From contig JAOCPU010000074.1 in the NCBI GenBank assembly GCA_035772785.1, positions 60,352 to 124,351 of the forward strand: 64,000 bases of DNA, given 5' to 3'. The DNA comes from Phlebiopsis flavidoalba (lineage: Eukaryota; Basidiomycota; Agaricomycetes; Polyporales; Phanerochaetaceae). The notes under the pieces are model-generated. The model worked only from the letters and a program-made list of their open reading frames with translations. It had not been told where the DNA came from and searched no databases. Positions 23,601 through 34,800 of the stretch are shown in pieces. Each line of letters starts with the position of its first letter. Position 1 is the first letter of the stretch. A program made the position numbers and the translations under genes.

Positions 23601-24360
23601 CTCCGGCATACGCTCAGATTTTCGCTTCGAGAAGACCCCCGTAGGAAGTGTAACCATTCGGGTACGTGTGACTTCCAATTCTTGGTGTCTCTCGTCGTCT
23701 TCCGGGAAAATTCCTTCCTCGTCGTGCTCAACGACAAGGTTCTCGATAACTACTGCCTGCATTTGGTCATTGGGGTCGTCAGACGACACCCAATTGAGAT
23801 AAGGATTGTCTGGTGATTCTAATCCAAAGTTGTCCAGTGAATCATTCCATGGCAAATCCTGGTCGAGTTGTAGCTCGTGCGACTCAGCTACGTCAACTCT
23901 TGTCCGAGTTTTACGAGCGTTATTGGCACAAGAATCCGGGCATCTGGTGAACTCCCATTCCCCATTGCGCCAGTCGATTTCGGGGTTATGCTTTTCAAGA
24001 TAAGTAAACCCAATCATCATATTCTTATCCCCGAGGTCGGTGACAAGTAAGATGTGCATTGTTTTATGACTGCCGATTTCGACGTAGGCACGGACATAAT
24101 ATTTGATTTGTCCTGCAACATTTAGAGTTCCATCCGCATTTATGACTTTATACGGATGTTTCAACTTGTTCATTACCAGATGATTTCTATCAACAAACTT
24201 CTTGTCGATGAAATTAGTCGTTGCTCCCGAATCTACTAACGCTTCGGTTTGCACTTTGTGGCCATACACCCAGAGTGTGATAGGTAGTTTAAAACTTAAT
24301 TTCTTGTGGCGCGCTACGTTAAGTACACAAGAATCTACCACTACTTCATCGCCGAGGGTG
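20631..24360 (-). CDS. pol: Pol polyprotein: protease, RT, RNase H, integrase, chromodomain
   Basis: Aspartic protease: EALVDSGATTNFID (about 24240). Reverse transcriptase: YRALNAVTIKNRYPIPRI, FTKIDLRWGYNNVRI, FGFSNAPATFQAMMND and the catalytic VYLDDILVF (about 23090). RNase H: FRVSTDASDFAIGSVLSQ, YEIYDKELLAIIRALEEYRHYL and SDHQNLTYF. Integrase: H2C2 zinc finger ending CDVCQRMK (about 21850), IDLITQLPPS, DRGVQFAAELFQEW, TAYHPQTDGQTERVNQSLEQ. A GPF/Y-like module follows (YEGPFEIIEQLGPVTFKL), then a chromodomain with EVEEILQHR, YLVRWKGFG and DDTWEP (about 20900-20800). The first 2.4 kb is one open frame with no ATG at its start, so pol is probably made by readthrough or frameshift from gag. Slips occur at GGGGG in the zinc finger (about 21950), in the mid-integrase and before the chromodomain. 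Chromodomains in such elements steer integration to heterochromatin. Confidence 0.95.
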
Positions 24361-24390
24361 TGACCTTTCTCGGTATGTAGATCGCAAACG

Positions 24391-26047
24391 TTATCCTCTA
24401 CATACCCTCGAGAAAATCCAAGATACGACTCTTACCGGTGCGCTGCGAACCGCTTGCCGCAGGTTCGTTTTCAGACGCTTCCGATGAGACGTCCTCGATG
24501 TACGCGCGACTGACTTTGACTTCGTTGGAGGTATCCGAGTCGCTGTCTTCTTCTTCCATCTCCTTGAGCAATTCCGTGAGTCTAGCACGGAACGGCTTGG
24601 ACTGCTTTCCTTTCCCCTTGTCCTTGCTGTTGAACCGCTGGCTTGCGGCTTCTGGTTTGTCTTGGACGACGAGTCCTTTGGCTGGGGACGCTTGTGCTCA
24701 TTGCCGGGCTTGTCGTAACAGTCCTCGGTGTTGTGAGTCTTCGCCTTTGCCTTAAACCCTTTGCCTGAGCAAATCTGACAGAACCGAGTTGTCTTCTCGG
24801 CCTGGTTTGCTTCCTTGGTCTTCGAAGAAGACCCAGACTTGTTGTCCGAAGACGACTTTTCTTCCTTGCCGAAAATCCGTTTGGTCGACGAGTCCCGATC
24901 AAGCTCCTTGTGGACCTTGAGGAGAAGATCTAGGTACTCCTGCCATTTGGTCGGTACGCCGTGAATAAGACCGAATACGGTGACAGTCTTATGAGTTTCC
25001 GTTGGTGCGACTTCCTTGAGCTTGTCGATGAGAAGCTTGTCCTCGTAGTCGACGAGACTGCCCAGGGTCTTGAACTGCTCGGAGTACTTGATGAAGTCCT
25101 TGTGTGCAAGTGTCTTGTTACTCCAGAGCGCGGAAAACTCCTTCTTGGCGGACTCGAGTTCATCCTTTTGACCGTAAATGTCCGTCAACATCTTAGCGAA
25201 TGTTGCCCATGATCCGAGGTCCTTATCTTGCTCAACCGCATCGAAATAGGAAACGAAGTACTTGGTAGCCGGAGAGCGGAGACGACCCAGGGCGAAGACG
25301 ATTTGTTGACCTTCAGCGATGATACCGGTGTGTTTAGTGTACAGTTTGATGCTACGAATCCAGTCCCGAATGTCCTGCTTGGACTCCGAGCCAGAGAACG
25401 TGGGTGGATCGGGCATTTTTGACCTGCCCATACCGTGATCTATTCCCCCCGCTGGGAGAGCATCTAACTGTTTCTGCAACCGTGTATATCGTCTTTTCTT
25501 GAATTATTCTGGTCTTTTAATCGAGCTGTAATTTTATTCGCCATAGCTGTGTGTATCGTCTTGCATTTCTGACAAGGATCCTAAGTACTCCCTTCGCATA
25601 TCCTTCTGATTACTGCTGAGTCGATTGACCTCCTCTGCTAACGACTCGAGCTGCTGCTTTGTCTCCTGCGCTTCATTCTCCAGGATCTCGATTTTGTTAC
25701 AATACCCCTGGTCTACTTCCGCAATGTAGGCCCTAAACGAGCCCCAAAGGTTGGCTGAAATTTGATGCGCCATCTCATTGTACTGATGTCTAAAGGAGAG
25801 CCTTTCAGCTTCTCCCCAAGCAGTTGGCCATTGGGTGTAGTTTTCCATGATGTGCGTGCGAATGCACCCCGGTGTCTGGCAGTGTAGGCCATACAAACTC
25901 GGGTAGCGTAAATCCTACATCAGGGGTAGGTGCCCTGGTAGGAGCAGCAGGTGTAGCCGCCCTGGTAGAGACAACTGGGGTGTTAACCCTGCGCTGACTC
26001 GGACCAGCGGTGTTGCGCTGAGTTCCACGTTGCTGGGGTTCAGACAT
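24391..26047 (-). CDS. gag: Gag-like capsid/nucleocapsid protein
   Basis: Start ATG at 26047 (MSEPQQRGTQRN), a Pro/Ala/Thr-rich N-terminus, then, after one slip near 25850, a helical coiled-coil-like segment (EILENEAQETKQQLESLAEE) to 25534. The main open frame (25479-24391) begins without ATG, so it must continue from the upstream one. It carries a capsid-like domain (PPTFSGSESKQDIRDWIRSI, FAKMLTDIYGQKDELESAKK, FSALWSNKTLAHKDF) and a zinc knuckle CQIC(X11)HNTEDC, CX2CX11HX4C, seven residues longer between C2 and H than usual. A Lys/Ser/Gln-rich tail follows. It packages element RNA into particles. Confidence 0.85.
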
Positions 26048-26326
26048 TGTTTCTGTGTCGTTGGATTAGTCTTTAGAATGAACTTGTTGTAACGGTATTT
26101 TTTTTCGAAAATTGAATAATTTGCAGCCTTTGCCATGTGCCAAAAAGAACGTTTGACATTTGTATAGATCGAAAGAATAAAGTAAGACTATTTGGGTACT
26201 ACGAAGTCGGGTATGGTAATCCGCTTCTGTAGTAACTCCTTGGCTATGTCTACTTTTCTACGATTAAAGTCTCTAAAATCGACATTTTTGATCGCTTTAC
26301 AAGCGCCTCGTAAATCTCTCCATGGT

Positions 26327-26920
26327 TTACTTTTTCTTCCACTGGTGCCCGACTACGTCTATGTGTATTTCTATGTCCTGTAGTCGTTCAAACCAGTCCC
26401 ATAGTTTCCCATAATCTTCCTCTGCTATACAACCCTTCGCTTCATCAGTGTCTAACCAGACAAAGACCGGTGTGAGCCGATCGTTGACTGGCTTGAGTAC
26501 GTTCTTGAACTCGCGAATGCGGTCCTGACGAAACTTCTTCTTGAAGTCGAGGGCGGGAAGCGCCGGGTACTGTTGTGCCATTTCCTCCTCGAACTCCCCA
26601 AGCCTTTCGGACAAGGGTCGTGAGTCGGATAGACGGTCGGCGAGGGGTGTTGGGTTGGAGAGTCGCTCCTGGAGGCGGCGCTGACGCATTACTATTCTGC
26701 TGTCAATCGCTTTCTCAATCAGGTGGGCGATTGTGCGTTCGAGTGAGTCGGGGTGAGCCGGTTTGGTGTGTACCACAACCTTCTTCGGCTTCAGAAGTGG
26801 ACGCCGTTTACAGACGTCTTTGAACTTCTCCTGAGTCTCCTTCGAGATGTCGATGCGCTCAATCAAGCCGATAGGCTCGTGGCGCGCGAAGACGGTGTTC
26901 TTCGTGATGGCTTTAGGCAT
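26327..26920 (-). CDS. Additional ORF upstream of gag
   Basis: Uninterrupted 197-codon frame, start ATG at 26920 (MPKAITKNTVFARHEPIG), lying between the 5' LTR leader and gag on the element's coding strand. It is basic in the first half (RRPLLKPKKVVVHTKP), then has a short internal repeat of the form ERLSNPTPLADRL / DRLSDSRPLSERL, and an acidic, Trp-rich C-terminus (WLDTDEAKG, LWDWFERLQD). No known domain recognised. It could be an alternative N-terminal gag module or an accessory protein. Being intact in a young element suggests it is used. Confidence 0.7.
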   Translation of the reverse strand: MPKAITKNTVFARHEPIGLIERIDISKETQEKFKDVCKRRPLLKPKKVVVHTKPAHPDSLERTIAHLIEKAIDSRIVMRQRRLQERLSNPTPLADRLSDSRPLSERLGEFEEEMAQQYPALPALDFKKKFRQDRIREFKNVLKPVNDRLTPVFVWLDTDEAKGCIAEEDYGKLWDWFERLQDIEIHIDVVGHQWKKK

Positions 26921-27410
26921 GGCTGGCAAGGCAAAAAGTCAGAACTTAGTTCCTTTAACAGAGAACCAGTGTGACAAAAGAATGGTCCAGACTACACGGC
27001 TTTACGCACGCGCAGCTGTGTCCAAAGGTCGGTCCATCGTGTGTCATACTTTCGTGTCGACGACGGCCTGGTTTCTCTCACCAGGTCCGGAGGTACAAGG
27101 CATAATGCCAGGTGGATCTTGCACACGCTTCCGGGCGTGGCACAAATGCTACAAGTCAACGTCGCACGAGGCAACGTCGACAGGTCCGCTTAGCGCAACG
27201 GCCCGCGCATGGAGAACAGAGTCGACCTGGCCATCAATACGCTACTCAAAGGAGTCGCGCCCGGGCTTTACGGTGCTCATGTCTCAGATCCCCCAGAACC
27301 CATGGAAAGTATGACATCGCGACGAAACGACCTGTGAACCATGCCCTCGTCGCCGAAGCAAACGACGAGGGCAGTAAACCAAAAGCTTAACAAACTATCA
27401 CGAAACCCTT

Positions 27411-27918
27411 ACTCACCTGTGTGTGTTGCTTAAGGGGAGAAGTGTAAAACACTAAGTAGAGAGCGAGAGCGACGAAGATATGAGAGAATCTTAACGATGT
27501 TGTTAAGCTTGGGGCTTAAGGCCACAAGCGTACCTCTTTATATACATGTGAGCCAGTCTCTAACGATGTCATCGATGAGCTGGCAGTGTGAGTCATACAT
27601 GTCGAAGAGTGCCAGCTCAGCGACAGCTAACCAGAGTGACCCGCTGGCGATGTCTATTCTACAGCCTGCCCGAGGTAACTATGACGGATCCTTAACTCAG
27701 GTCCGTACTCCATTCTTCTACCTCAGTCCATAATATCATACAACCTACTCCAGTCCATAGACCTCGTTCTAGTCCCTACCTAGACCTAAGTACATGTGAT
27801 GCATCCATTACCCATCCAGACCCTTGGTTGATGCGAACGTTGTGGCGCGAGCTTTGTGGCGCGGGAACGCGCTTAAGTGAGCGCTTGAGACTTGGTGTCG
27901 AATATGAACGAAAATGAA
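27411..27918 (-). repeat. 5' LTR, outer end truncated
   Basis: Matches 19706-20212 with few differences. The match stops at 27918 (GAACGAAAATGAA), whereas the 3' LTR continues another 33 bp to its TGTCACAG terminus. The outermost U3 bases are therefore missing or replaced here. Confidence 0.9.
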
Positions 27919-28361
27919 TCCACTGAGAGAGCTGAGCTCCGCCTCATCGTCCACAGTGTGCTCGCTGTTTCATTTGCGAGAGGTGCCATTGGTGAATATC
28001 ATGGAGACCCTGTCTTTCTCTGGTTGAGAGCCTTTCGACTGGTTAGTAATCTAGGCGTGTACAGATCATGGGTAAGAGTGATTAGACTGCCTTGTCATGG
28101 ATATTACTGGCTGCAAAGGCGTACCTCAGTCTCACTTGAATCATAGTTCAGATAAGATTTGTCATTGTTGTCATCAACGACATGATGTGTGACCTGAGCA
28201 ACTGGGGCTGGTCCCATATCAAACGGGGCTAGTAGTGTAGAGCTGAAGAGAGCGTTGATATGTGTTCTACGGCTCTAGAGTCGCTTCAGACAATGAGTGA
28301 AAAAGTGATTGAGAGCGTTACTCACTGGATCCCGCTCAAAAAGAAACCTTTTGGCACTTTG
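27919..28361. other. Flank right of the retrotransposon
   Basis: No gene recognised. Short plus-strand frames (27892-28146, 28260-28454) cross the LTR edge or overlap the opposite-strand gene and are probably chance. Confidence 0.4.
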
Positions 28362-28738
28362 TCAGTAGGCTTCGAGGCAAGTCTTGCTAGAAGGCATCTG
28401 GTAGAGAAATTTGTACAAAAATTGTCTGAGCTCCTCCAACTTATTGTGTCTTAAGGCTGCATAGATATGTGCAAGTTGGTCAACCCACATGTGGTCTATA
28501 TCACGGAAGGACTCGTCTCCTCCGACTACATCGACAATGAAGTCTGTGATAGAGTCAACGATTTCATTTCTGGTCATCTACCAACATCATGCGTCAGCAA
28601 TAGAGGCATATTCATATGTAAATAACTCACACTTCTCGTCTTAAGGCTAAAGTTGGTGATGAAATTGGTTGTGTTGATTGTATTGAAAAGCACTCTACGG
28701 GTGGAGATTATGATTGACAAACTGTGAGGCTCAGACAT
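28362..28738 (-). CDS. Small two-exon gene of unknown function (107 aa)
   Basis: Exon 1 (28738-28631, ATG, 36 codons: MSEPHSLSIIISTRRVLFNT...) ends in phase 0 at a perfect GTGAGT donor. A 53-bp intron (28630-28578) ends GGTAG. Exon 2 (28577-28362, 71 codons plus stop) is in frame. The second half is acidic then helical: DSITDFIVDVVGGDE, HMWVDQLAHIYAALRHNKLE, LRQFLYKFLYQM. No known domain. It is unusual in this window for having an undamaged frame across a clean intron. Confidence 0.5.
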
Positions 28739-29143
28739 CATTGTTTGAAGTAAAAGAAAGTGACCACAATTAATTGGTTTTGTTTTGCACCAGCCGACAT
28801 GCTCCTTTACGTTTTATCGATTGTGGATATCCGTTGACGAAACAAATCTGATTTCACAATAGCTAGGGTACAACTTCCCTCCACTTGCCGAGAGCTTATA
28901 CATACACTCTCGCGCATGCATTACTACCTCTACATTCATTACCGCGCTACACGTAGCGTAAAGGCACCGTGACCGCTGACAGATTGCCTGTGTGGAGCTA
29001 TTATCTGGAGAACCTTCAAATACTAATTTACCCACATTAGTATAAATCCATGACAGATTAGTGAATTAGTGAAACTGTGTTAATACCTCTGGAAATCGTA
29101 TCCAAATGACATAGGTTGACCATTAATTTGACACTATCAGCTC
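28739..29143. other. AT-rich intergenic stretch
   Basis: No gene seen; only a 73-codon minus frame (28814-29035) without a recognisable product. Confidence 0.4.
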
Positions 29144-29409
29144 ACTAATTGGTCACTTTTTTGGCACTTTCTGCAGACTATTCTGTTAATCTGGTACTCT
29201 GAGGCTAATACACAGCTAAGTGGTTTTTCAACTAATTGGTCACTTTTTTGGCACTTTCTGCAGACTATTCTGTTAATCTGGTACTCTGAGGCTAATACAC
29301 AGCTAAGTGGTTTTTCCACTAATTGGTCACTTTTCAGAGTACTATATGCTTGCATATAATAGGTATTAGCATAGCCTACACCTCCAGCATGCTCTCTGAT
29401 ATGTTTCAA
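29137..29409 (-). other. Open frame formed by an in-frame 87-bp tandem repeat
   Basis: A 90-codon minus-strand frame runs through the repeat. Because the unit is exactly 29 codons the peptide repeats SDQLVEKPLSCVLASEY.. ending CRKCQ. No ATG at the frame start and no known family, so coding status is doubtful. Confidence 0.3.
29144..29335. repeat. 87-bp tandem repeat, about 2.2 copies
   Basis: The unit beginning ACTAATTGGTCACTTTT starts at 29144, 29231 and 29318 (partial), a period of exactly 87 bp both times. The two full copies are virtually identical, so the duplication is recent. Confidence 0.95.
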
Positions 29410-29879
29410 AGGTATATATCATGATCTACATTGTACTACATACATATTACATGCGGTAGCATACATGTACACAATGTAAGGGAACATTCATACCCCTTCA
29501 AAGAGAGTGAGTGTGTGCACTCATTCTGATATTGGATTTGAGTGTGGTGAAGGGGGCCCGCCATCGCTGACAGGCCATGTACACCAGTGTGAGCATAGTG
29601 GTGTGCCTAGCTAGTGAAGATGCACTCACCAAGTTGCGGCCAGAAAAAAAAAGTGCGCGTGGTGGTGACGGCTACCGCAATGTATATAGTCGGATGTGCG
29701 ATGGGTTGCGAACGCGCAACCGTGTGGCACTTTCGGGCTTGTTCCGACGAAGAGGCGGGCGGAATGGGTTTCGTGGGCATACGGATGGCCGTGGTTGTGT
29801 CTTGCGTCGGCAAACGATTGGTAGGGTGGTGCGGGAACCGAGGCAGAGAGGACGCGCGGCGAGGGCGAAGGCGTTGAGG

Positions 29880-30445
29880 AGAATGAGAACCAGGGTGCGC
29901 GGGCACTGAAAAGAGACTGAACCGGGGCGCGTGCGAGATCGTGGGCAGGGCGCGTGCAAACATGGATGGTAGCGTCGAGGAGTGTGTTGGTGACCAGAAC
30001 TCAGACGCGGACGCGAACGAGGTCATGAGCAGGGCGCGGATGTGTGGGCATCGAACAAGGCGCGGGTGTCGTGGCAGGGCCGGGGTTTCGGGGAAGATGA
30101 GGGCGGGAACCCGCGCATGTGTGTCGAGAAGGGCGTGTGCGTGTGCGTGTGCGTGTGCGTGTGCGTCAAAAAACGTATGTGCGTATGTGCGTTCGTGTGC
30201 TTCAAACTGGGTCGGGGCCGTGGCATCGAGAACGGCGAGGGCTGGGGCATGGGCCAGCACATCAGGAAGGGCGGAGGCGCGTGCATGGAGGAGACGTGGG
30301 CCTGGGCATCGCCAAGGGCAGGGGCATGGTTGTTGACAAGGGCTGAGGCCAGGCGGGGTACTATGGAGAGCATAGATGGGGGTAGAGGCCGGGAATTGAG
30401 AGGGGCGGAGGTGGGGGAGTCGAAGAAGAGAGCAATGGGGGGACT
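29880..30445. repeat. Degenerate G-rich minisatellite-like region
   Basis: Strong strand asymmetry (plus strand G-rich) with many variants of a roughly 24-bp unit of the form GCATCGAGAAGGGCGNGGGC, plus a short (GTGTGC)n run at about 30135-30165. Long open frames on both strands (for example 29607-30473 minus) are a by-product of few A/T-rich stop codons and repetition. Confidence 0.6.
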
Positions 30446-30777
30446 CACCGGGTGTTGAATGTTCGGCGTGCACGTTCGTACGTGCGCGACAGCGTCGTCA
30501 GACGTTCGGTTACTCCTCGGAGTGTTCTGGCAGATGCACCTGATGCCGCGGAGCTCGCAGGCTCGCACCGTCCTCCAGGAGGCCGGTTCGTGTGCCGAGC
30601 GACACTACCCGCCCCGGCCGTCCTCAACAACGCTCTTGAAGCGTTCCGTGGTGGCGCTGGTCTTCGATTCCTTTGGTCGGGCTCGTCGGTGAGCAGGTCC
30701 GGTGGTGCGCAAGTCGGGCGCACAGGCTGTGTTCGAGTTTGGCGGCACGCGGTTAGAAAGAGCACGGAGCATGGGTA

Positions 30778-31458
30778 GTGAAGGACGTGGGTAGAACCAT
30801 GGGTATCCTGGAGCCTACCCCTACCCCTACCCACCAAAACCCATACCCACCACCATGGGTGTGGGTTTTTGAAGGGTACAGGTGGGTATGGGTAAGAACC
30901 ATAGGTTTGGACCATAAATCACTATAAAACACAAGGTAGGCATGTCATACAAGTCATAGAATACTGTAGTTTTACGACCGTACCGGATGGGAGTGTGACC
31001 GTGACACATTTGAACCGTACCGGATGAGCGATGGCGGCCGCTGTGACATGTGACACCCACCGCTATTTGGCAGGCGAGGAAGAAGCGCCGAAGGCGCGGC
31101 AAAATTTCGGCGTACAATCCGAGGTGTCACAACCGGATGGGGGCCCTTGTGACGTGTGACACTTTCGATTTACCGTTGCTCTGAGGGGACCCGTGACATG
31201 TGACATCCGTTACGGTCGAAAAAACTACAGTACATACCAGACATGTATAATACTGCATAGAGCAATAGTACAATGCTCAACAATGTGATTGTAATGTTTG
31301 CTATCAAAATACAGAATATTCCACCAAATATCACACTGCTGATATCAAGTGGTGGGTTTTTGGTGGGTACCATGGGTTTTGGGATGGCTACCCCTACCCA
31401 TACCCATAGGTACCCATATCCACAACCCACGTGGGTTACCCATACCCATGTCCTTCAC
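30778..31458. mobile_element. TA-flanked inverted-repeat element (MITE), 681 bp
   Basis: Left end GTGAAGGACGTGGGTA, right end the inverse of GTGAAGGACATGGGTA. Each is directly flanked by TA (30776-30777 and 31459-31460), as expected for Tc1/mariner-type insertion at TA. Subterminal regions are dense in ACCCAT/ATGGGT. The interior has three short GTGACATGTGACA-type motifs and no coding capacity. It interrupts GC-rich sequence that is open in several frames on both sides. Confidence 0.8.
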
Positions 31459-31849
31459 TAAGCATGGGGAGAAAGAGAGTCCATCAGAGACCTCGTAAGA
31501 GGCCTCTGTGCGAGCGAGGAACAGCTGTCGTGCTTGCAAACGACGTCCAGTGGTGGAAGAGCGAAGTTGAACCGGGCGCTTCGACCTTGGCGTCAACGCG
31601 CAGCAAGTTGAGGCGCTGCGCGGGCAGCTGATAGAATCAACGCGGCGACGCGTCGAGAGACTTGGTGTATGCTCTTGAAAGGGCCGATGAGGGCGGAATG
31701 CGATATGTATTGTGCGACCAAGTGAGCAAATCCAGTTGGCGATGTCCCTGACAGTTCACCAGCGCGACTGAAGTACAAGCGCCCAAAGACTTGGTGCGTT
31801 TTTGGGGAACGTTAGCCTGAATCTGTCACTGGCTCATGTTCTGACCTCT

Positions 31850-34800
31850 ACATTGCAGAATCTTGGTAGGATCATTTGTTGTGCCAGCTCTATAGCAGCT
31901 CTGGTCCTTGTTTACACACAGAGTATTGTACAGGGACATATCTTTTACTTGATCAGTGTGTAATCATTGCTTTTTGGCAATGTCAAAGCCTTAAAACATT
32001 ATAATTATAGCTGTATAATCATGCTGCATACTGACAAACTATTGAGACAATTATGTTGTGTCATTTAGACACCAAATACATGTATAGAAGCTGGACAAAA
32101 GAGACTTAATCAGTAAGCAGACTAATGGATCATTAAAGGAGCACCAAATTGATAGTTTCTTGCAAGTATATAGAATAGCAATATAATGTAGCATAAGTGT
32201 GATCTAAACAACCAGATAATCTGTGGGAAGTACATTAGCAGATATAACCTACATTATTTCAGAGTAAACTCTTCAATAAATCCTTGACAGCCAATTAATG
32301 CAATAGTAGGTAAGCCTGAAAGAAGTGTAAAAGGAAATTCTTAACCTTTAGTAAAGCTCTTGAAAGCCATACATAAGCATAAAAATGGTAGGAAAATGAT
32401 TTAAACATAAGAAAGCCAGCTGTAACATACTAATTAGCTAGCAAATAGGCAAAAAGTCCATTACAGCAATGAAAGGCACAAATTAACTGATTAAGATCAA
32501 GAAAGGTAGTAGCAAGTAGATTACTAGGTTAGTCACCATTAGCCCTCAATAAGTCAGGTGAAAGTATGCAAATAGTACTGAATTAATGAATTAGTGATTT
32601 AGGATCATTAGCCATCTGGTTGTTTTAGGTATACAGTATATAAGGGGGATTCACATTAATTCGTGCTAATCCGTGTTTGAAGATTCTCCAGATGATATGC
32701 CAAATCTGTTTCTCACTATATTGATGCACACATGCACTCCATAATTGTACCTAGCAGATGAATTATGTTCTTTTTACAAGACTCACACAGTGAATTGGGA
32801 CCGCAAGTGTCGCAAATGACTCTGACGATCCAGAACATTCTATAATTATTTATGGCGGTAGTGACTTGGAGCCAGTATGAGGAAATCGTCTACGGAAATT
32901 TCTGATCTCGGAAATACACATTCATCGCAATGTATCCTTATCTGAATGTGGATGTAGATTTGACAGTGAATTCTGGAAACGCGGGAGCTTCCAAGCAGTG
33001 TGACAATTTCAAATCCAACTTCTACATTCTAATCCCAAGTTTTTTGACAATCTCCCTGTGCCCACGCACCCAGTTCCAACCCCAAGTAGGTTTCACCATT
33101 TTCTAGAATGCACAAATCAGGTGTCTCTCTAGCATATGCAAGGCCGCATGCATATCCACTATCAAGTCAAGCCGTAGATTCTAGTATTAGGGATTCCACG
33201 CAACCTCATCAAACACATTGACAATTCTGTCAACTACCCCATATAACCACACAGAATAGCTGTTCACTTGTACCTGCAACCGGCATGAGTACGTTCCATG
33301 AATTGTACATACTAGCTTGCGCACCAGCTTCTGAAGCCCTTTTTTCAGCACTTGCACCAAGCTTCTCATCTCACACCTCCTCAATATCTTTCTCAGGTTA
33401 CTCAAAGCTGCTACCTCTGAAGCAGAAGCGCAGCCGACCACAAAGTTTGTGATCTTGTTGTTATAACTTATGGAGGGAATTCATTGGCGTAAGTTGAGCA
33501 AGGAAAGAGGAATTCATTGGCGTAAGTGAGCAAGGAAAGAGAAATTTAACATACCAAGCCAGTATCATCTCTGCACCTTTATGTTGTATGCACACTGGCC
33601 TAGGAATCTTGCTTACACCTTTTCGCCCTCATATGCTAATCCAGCCTGTGGATTCATTATTTTATTGCAACTTTCCTACTCCTTGACGGGCTGCAATTGT
33701 GGCACATGCTAGGCTGTGACAGAGTAATATCAAACTCACCATATAACTCTATATATATTATGGAATGGAATGAGGTCTCATTCCGCGCTTCGAAGTGCCA
33801 AGATCTAGTGGTGATCTTTGAAAAAAAACTTTGCTGGCCAAATAGGAAACACTAATTGTAAGTGCTTGGTTGTTCAGATATAGTTGTTTAGATTGGGCTC
33901 AAATTTGACAGGTAACTAGCAAATAGTACAAATTAGACAATAAGGGTTGATAGTAAGAGAAAATAAAAGCAATAAAATGTAGCTGACTAATTAAAATATA
34001 ACTTATTTTGGCCAATTTGATTTCGATGCAGCTAATCAATTAAAGTGCAACTCAGTTAGGTAAAAAAAAAAAAAACAGTTATATAAACTACAGATAACTC
34101 AAATAAAAATTTTAGCGCTAAGGTTATTCTCATAATACCAGTAATAAAGTCATTTGAAAGTGTTTGAATAAATATATAAATATATAAATAAATTACAAAA
34201 TAAATTATTTAAATATTTTATAGCTTATCTTGCTTTGTAAAATAATAATATTAGAATAAACTATGAATAGTTTAATCTTTTTATAACAGATTCCATGTTT
34301 CCTGACAAAAGTATTTAGATGCATTAAAAAAATGTGCAGTTATCTTGTAAATTTTATTTTTATAATAATATTATTGCAGTAAATTGCAAATGTATTTTTC
34401 TATTACTCTATAGAAAATTTCATATTTCATAATAATATTTTAAAAAAATTACAAAATTTGTTATTAAACTATTTATATAGAAAGTTTTATTTTTTACAAT
34501 AATAATATTTGAAATAAAGTATGAAATGAATTATAAAAAAATCATTCTATAGAAAAATGTTATTATAGTTGTCATTTTAAAATATATTTTGTAAAACTCT
34601 ATCAATGCATACTCAGCTATTTAGGGTATAATTTTTACGTCTAGCTAGATTTCTAAAAATATGTATTCAAAAACTAGTATTTTAGCATTTATTTAATGTT
34701 TTAAGCTTTTATAGCCTCAATAATATACTATAAAATATAATAATATAGTAATAAGATATCCAGCACACAAAATATATATTGATATTGAATTATTTTCATT

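Larger units (their letters stand above)
19706..27918 (-). mobile_element. Ty3/Gypsy chromovirus retrotransposon with dUTPase domain
   Basis: Nearly complete LTR retrotransposon transcribed right to left. The order is 5' LTR (27411-27918), leader, an extra ORF (26327-26920), gag (24391-26047), pol with protease, RT, RNase H and integrase, a chromodomain (about 20640-21000), a dUTPase domain (20286-20640), a polypurine tract and the 3' LTR (19706-20245). Integrase after RNase H and the chromodomain place it among Ty3/Gypsy chromoviruses. The shared ~500 bp of the two LTRs differs by only a few substitutions and short indels, so insertion was recent. Target-site duplication cannot be checked because the outer end of the 5' LTR is missing. 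A handful of 1-nt slips break the polyprotein. Confidence 0.95.

Noticed and set aside
29607..30473. 288-codon minus-strand open frame
   Set aside because: It runs through a G-rich degenerate repeat; both strands are open and the peptide is low-complexity His/Ala/Pro. Explained by composition.
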